Positions 33,843 through 34,597 of a stretch of DNA of 34,597 nucleotides are shown here, one piece after another. The translations under genes and the position numbers were made by a program. The notes under the pieces are model-generated. The model was given only the letters and a program-made list of their open reading frames with translations. It was not told the DNA's origin and searched no databases. Origin of the DNA: an uncultured Pelagibacteraceae bacterium (GTDB taxonomy: Bacteria; Pseudomonadota; Alphaproteobacteria; Pelagibacterales; Pelagibacteraceae); assembly GCA_902599335.1 (NCBI GenBank), contig CACKFA010000010.1:1-34597 (forward strand). The letters run 5' to 3'. Every line of letters starts with the position of its first letter. Position 1 is the stretch's first letter.

Positions 33843-34243
33843 TGTTGTATTTCGCTTATGGTAGTAATCTTCATCACTTTCAAATGAAACGTAGATGTAA
33901 AGATAGTATTTTTTTAAAAAAAATAAATTTAAAAAATTTTAGATTAACTTTCAGAAGCAAATATAGAGCTGCAGATATAGAATCAAAAAAAAATTCTATT
34001 GTTCCAGGAGCTCTATTTGAAATTTCTAAAAGTGATGAAAAAAAATTGGATGTGTATGAAGATTTTCCAATTTTATATAAAAAACATTATTTTTATTATT
34101 ATGGAAAAAAAGTTATGACATATACAATGGTTAAAAAAACTAATTTTAAGTTTCCAACTGAAAGATATTTAAATGTTGTTAAAAGAGGTTATAAAGATTG
34201 TAAGCTAGATCTAAAATATTTAAAAATTGCATTAAGAAATTAA
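33842..34243 (+). CDS. gamma-glutamylcyclotransferase-like protein
   Basis: A 133-aa protein with the GGCT-like fold. The substrate loop is YFAYGSNL (3-10), and the likely catalytic acid is E73 in LDVYEDFP. Between them are GALFEISKSDEKKL and other family-like strands. GGCT-like proteins release 5-oxoproline from gamma-glutamyl peptides, and some act on other amide-linked groups. The exact substrate is unknown. Overlaps neighbours by TAATG on both sides. Confidence 0.8.
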   Translation: MLYFAYGSNLHHFQMKRRCKDSIFLKKINLKNFRLTFRSKYRAADIESKKNSIVPGALFEISKSDEKKLDVYEDFPILYKKHYFYYYGKKVMTYTMVKKTNFKFPTERYLNVVKRGYKDCKLDLKYLKIALRN

Positions 34244-34597
34244 TGTCAGAACTAATTGCAAAGTATAAAAATCAAATATTAATATTCTTATCATTAATTG
34301 CTCTTATCAGTTTTATAGATTCTATTATAAAAGGTTTTTTTAATAGTTGTGATTTTCAGTGGCAACCAGCTAAATTGTTTTGGGAAGGGACTAATCATTA
34401 CAATAAATTTTTAACTAATGGAAAATATGATTTTTTATGTCAGGGAGGAGAGTATGGCCATTTATTAAATATAATTTATTATCCATTTACTTTATTTGAA
34501 TGGGAAGTTGCTCGAGTTTTATGGCTTATTATTAATTGTTTTTTAATAATTTTAATTGCTTTATTGATATTTAAAAAATTTTGCATATCCAAATATA
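34243..34597 (+). CDS. integral membrane protein, possible GT-C glycosyltransferase (3' end outside window)
   Basis: The ATG at 34243 overlaps the previous stop (TAATG); 118 codons are readable to the window edge. The first membrane helix is about residues 11-29 (ILIFLSLIALISFIDSI), then an outer loop CDFQWQPAKLFWEGTNHYN (36-54), and a second hydrophobic stretch at ~89-110. The loop pattern of an acidic residue before an aromatic, then a WxGxNxY-like motif, resembles DUF2029/GT87-type polyprenyl-phosphate-sugar glycosyltransferases. The assignment is tentative because most of the protein is missing. Confidence 0.6.
   Translation, partial: MSELIAKYKNQILIFLSLIALISFIDSIIKGFFNSCDFQWQPAKLFWEGTNHYNKFLTNGKYDFLCQGGEYGHLLNIIYYPFTLFEWEVARVLWLIINCFLIILIALLIFKKFCISKY

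Overview
This window is chromosomal DNA of an AT-rich, streamlined alphaproteobacterium, most likely SAR11 (Pelagibacterales). The inference rests on very low GC by eye, start/stop overlaps or gaps of a few bases between most genes, no mobile elements, and gene content: a purB-purC-purS-purQ-purL-bolA-grxD order typical of Alphaproteobacteria, class II DAHP synthase, prpDBC, and few regulators. No rRNA, tRNA, CRISPR array, insertion sequence or prophage was seen. The longest gene-free stretch is 206 bp (5501-5706), so there is none above 300 bp.

Layout. 1-1455 (minus): a PNPOx-like flavoprotein cut by the window edge and a beta-hydroxyacid dehydrogenase. 1467-6810 (plus): an MFS transporter, RNA polymerase omega with an acidic tail, DusA, a TauE/SafE permease, a HIT protein, then a hairpin-rich spacer and a long, highly charged helical protein of unknown role. 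6829-8548 (minus): a small secreted four-cysteine protein overlapping a phosphohexomutase gene. 8549-8727: a dense regulatory spacer with a promoter, a LexA-type direct repeat over its -10, and three dyads, followed by class I ribonucleotide reductase nrdAB (plus). 11672-15913 (minus): gph and the methylcitrate-cycle genes prpD-prpB-prpC.

15983-25845 (plus): a stand-alone GlmU-type acetyltransferase domain, glmS, class II DAHP synthase, nadE, cysS, cimA, a DUF1989 protein, trmJ and rpsD. 25846-33072 (minus, read from high to low): sfsA-map-purB-purC-purS-purQ-purL-bolA-grxD, a nine-gene cluster covering much of purine synthesis plus the BolA/monothiol-glutaredoxin pair. 33093-34597 (plus): a CinA N-domain protein, a gamma-glutamylcyclotransferase-like protein, and the start of an integral membrane protein.

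How the genes work together. GlmS makes glucosamine-6-phosphate; after isomerisation, the GlmU-type domain would acetylate glucosamine-1-phosphate, but the uridylyltransferase half of GlmU is not here. PurS, PurQ and small PurL form the FGAM synthase; PurC and PurB follow in the same pathway. PrpC, PrpD and PrpB detoxify or use propionyl-CoA. NrdA and NrdB supply deoxynucleotides. Most of the window is core metabolism. The least explained parts are the charged-helix protein, the hairpin spacer before it, the nrdA control region, the split GlmU and the apparently leaderless promoters. I found no clear new multi-gene system.
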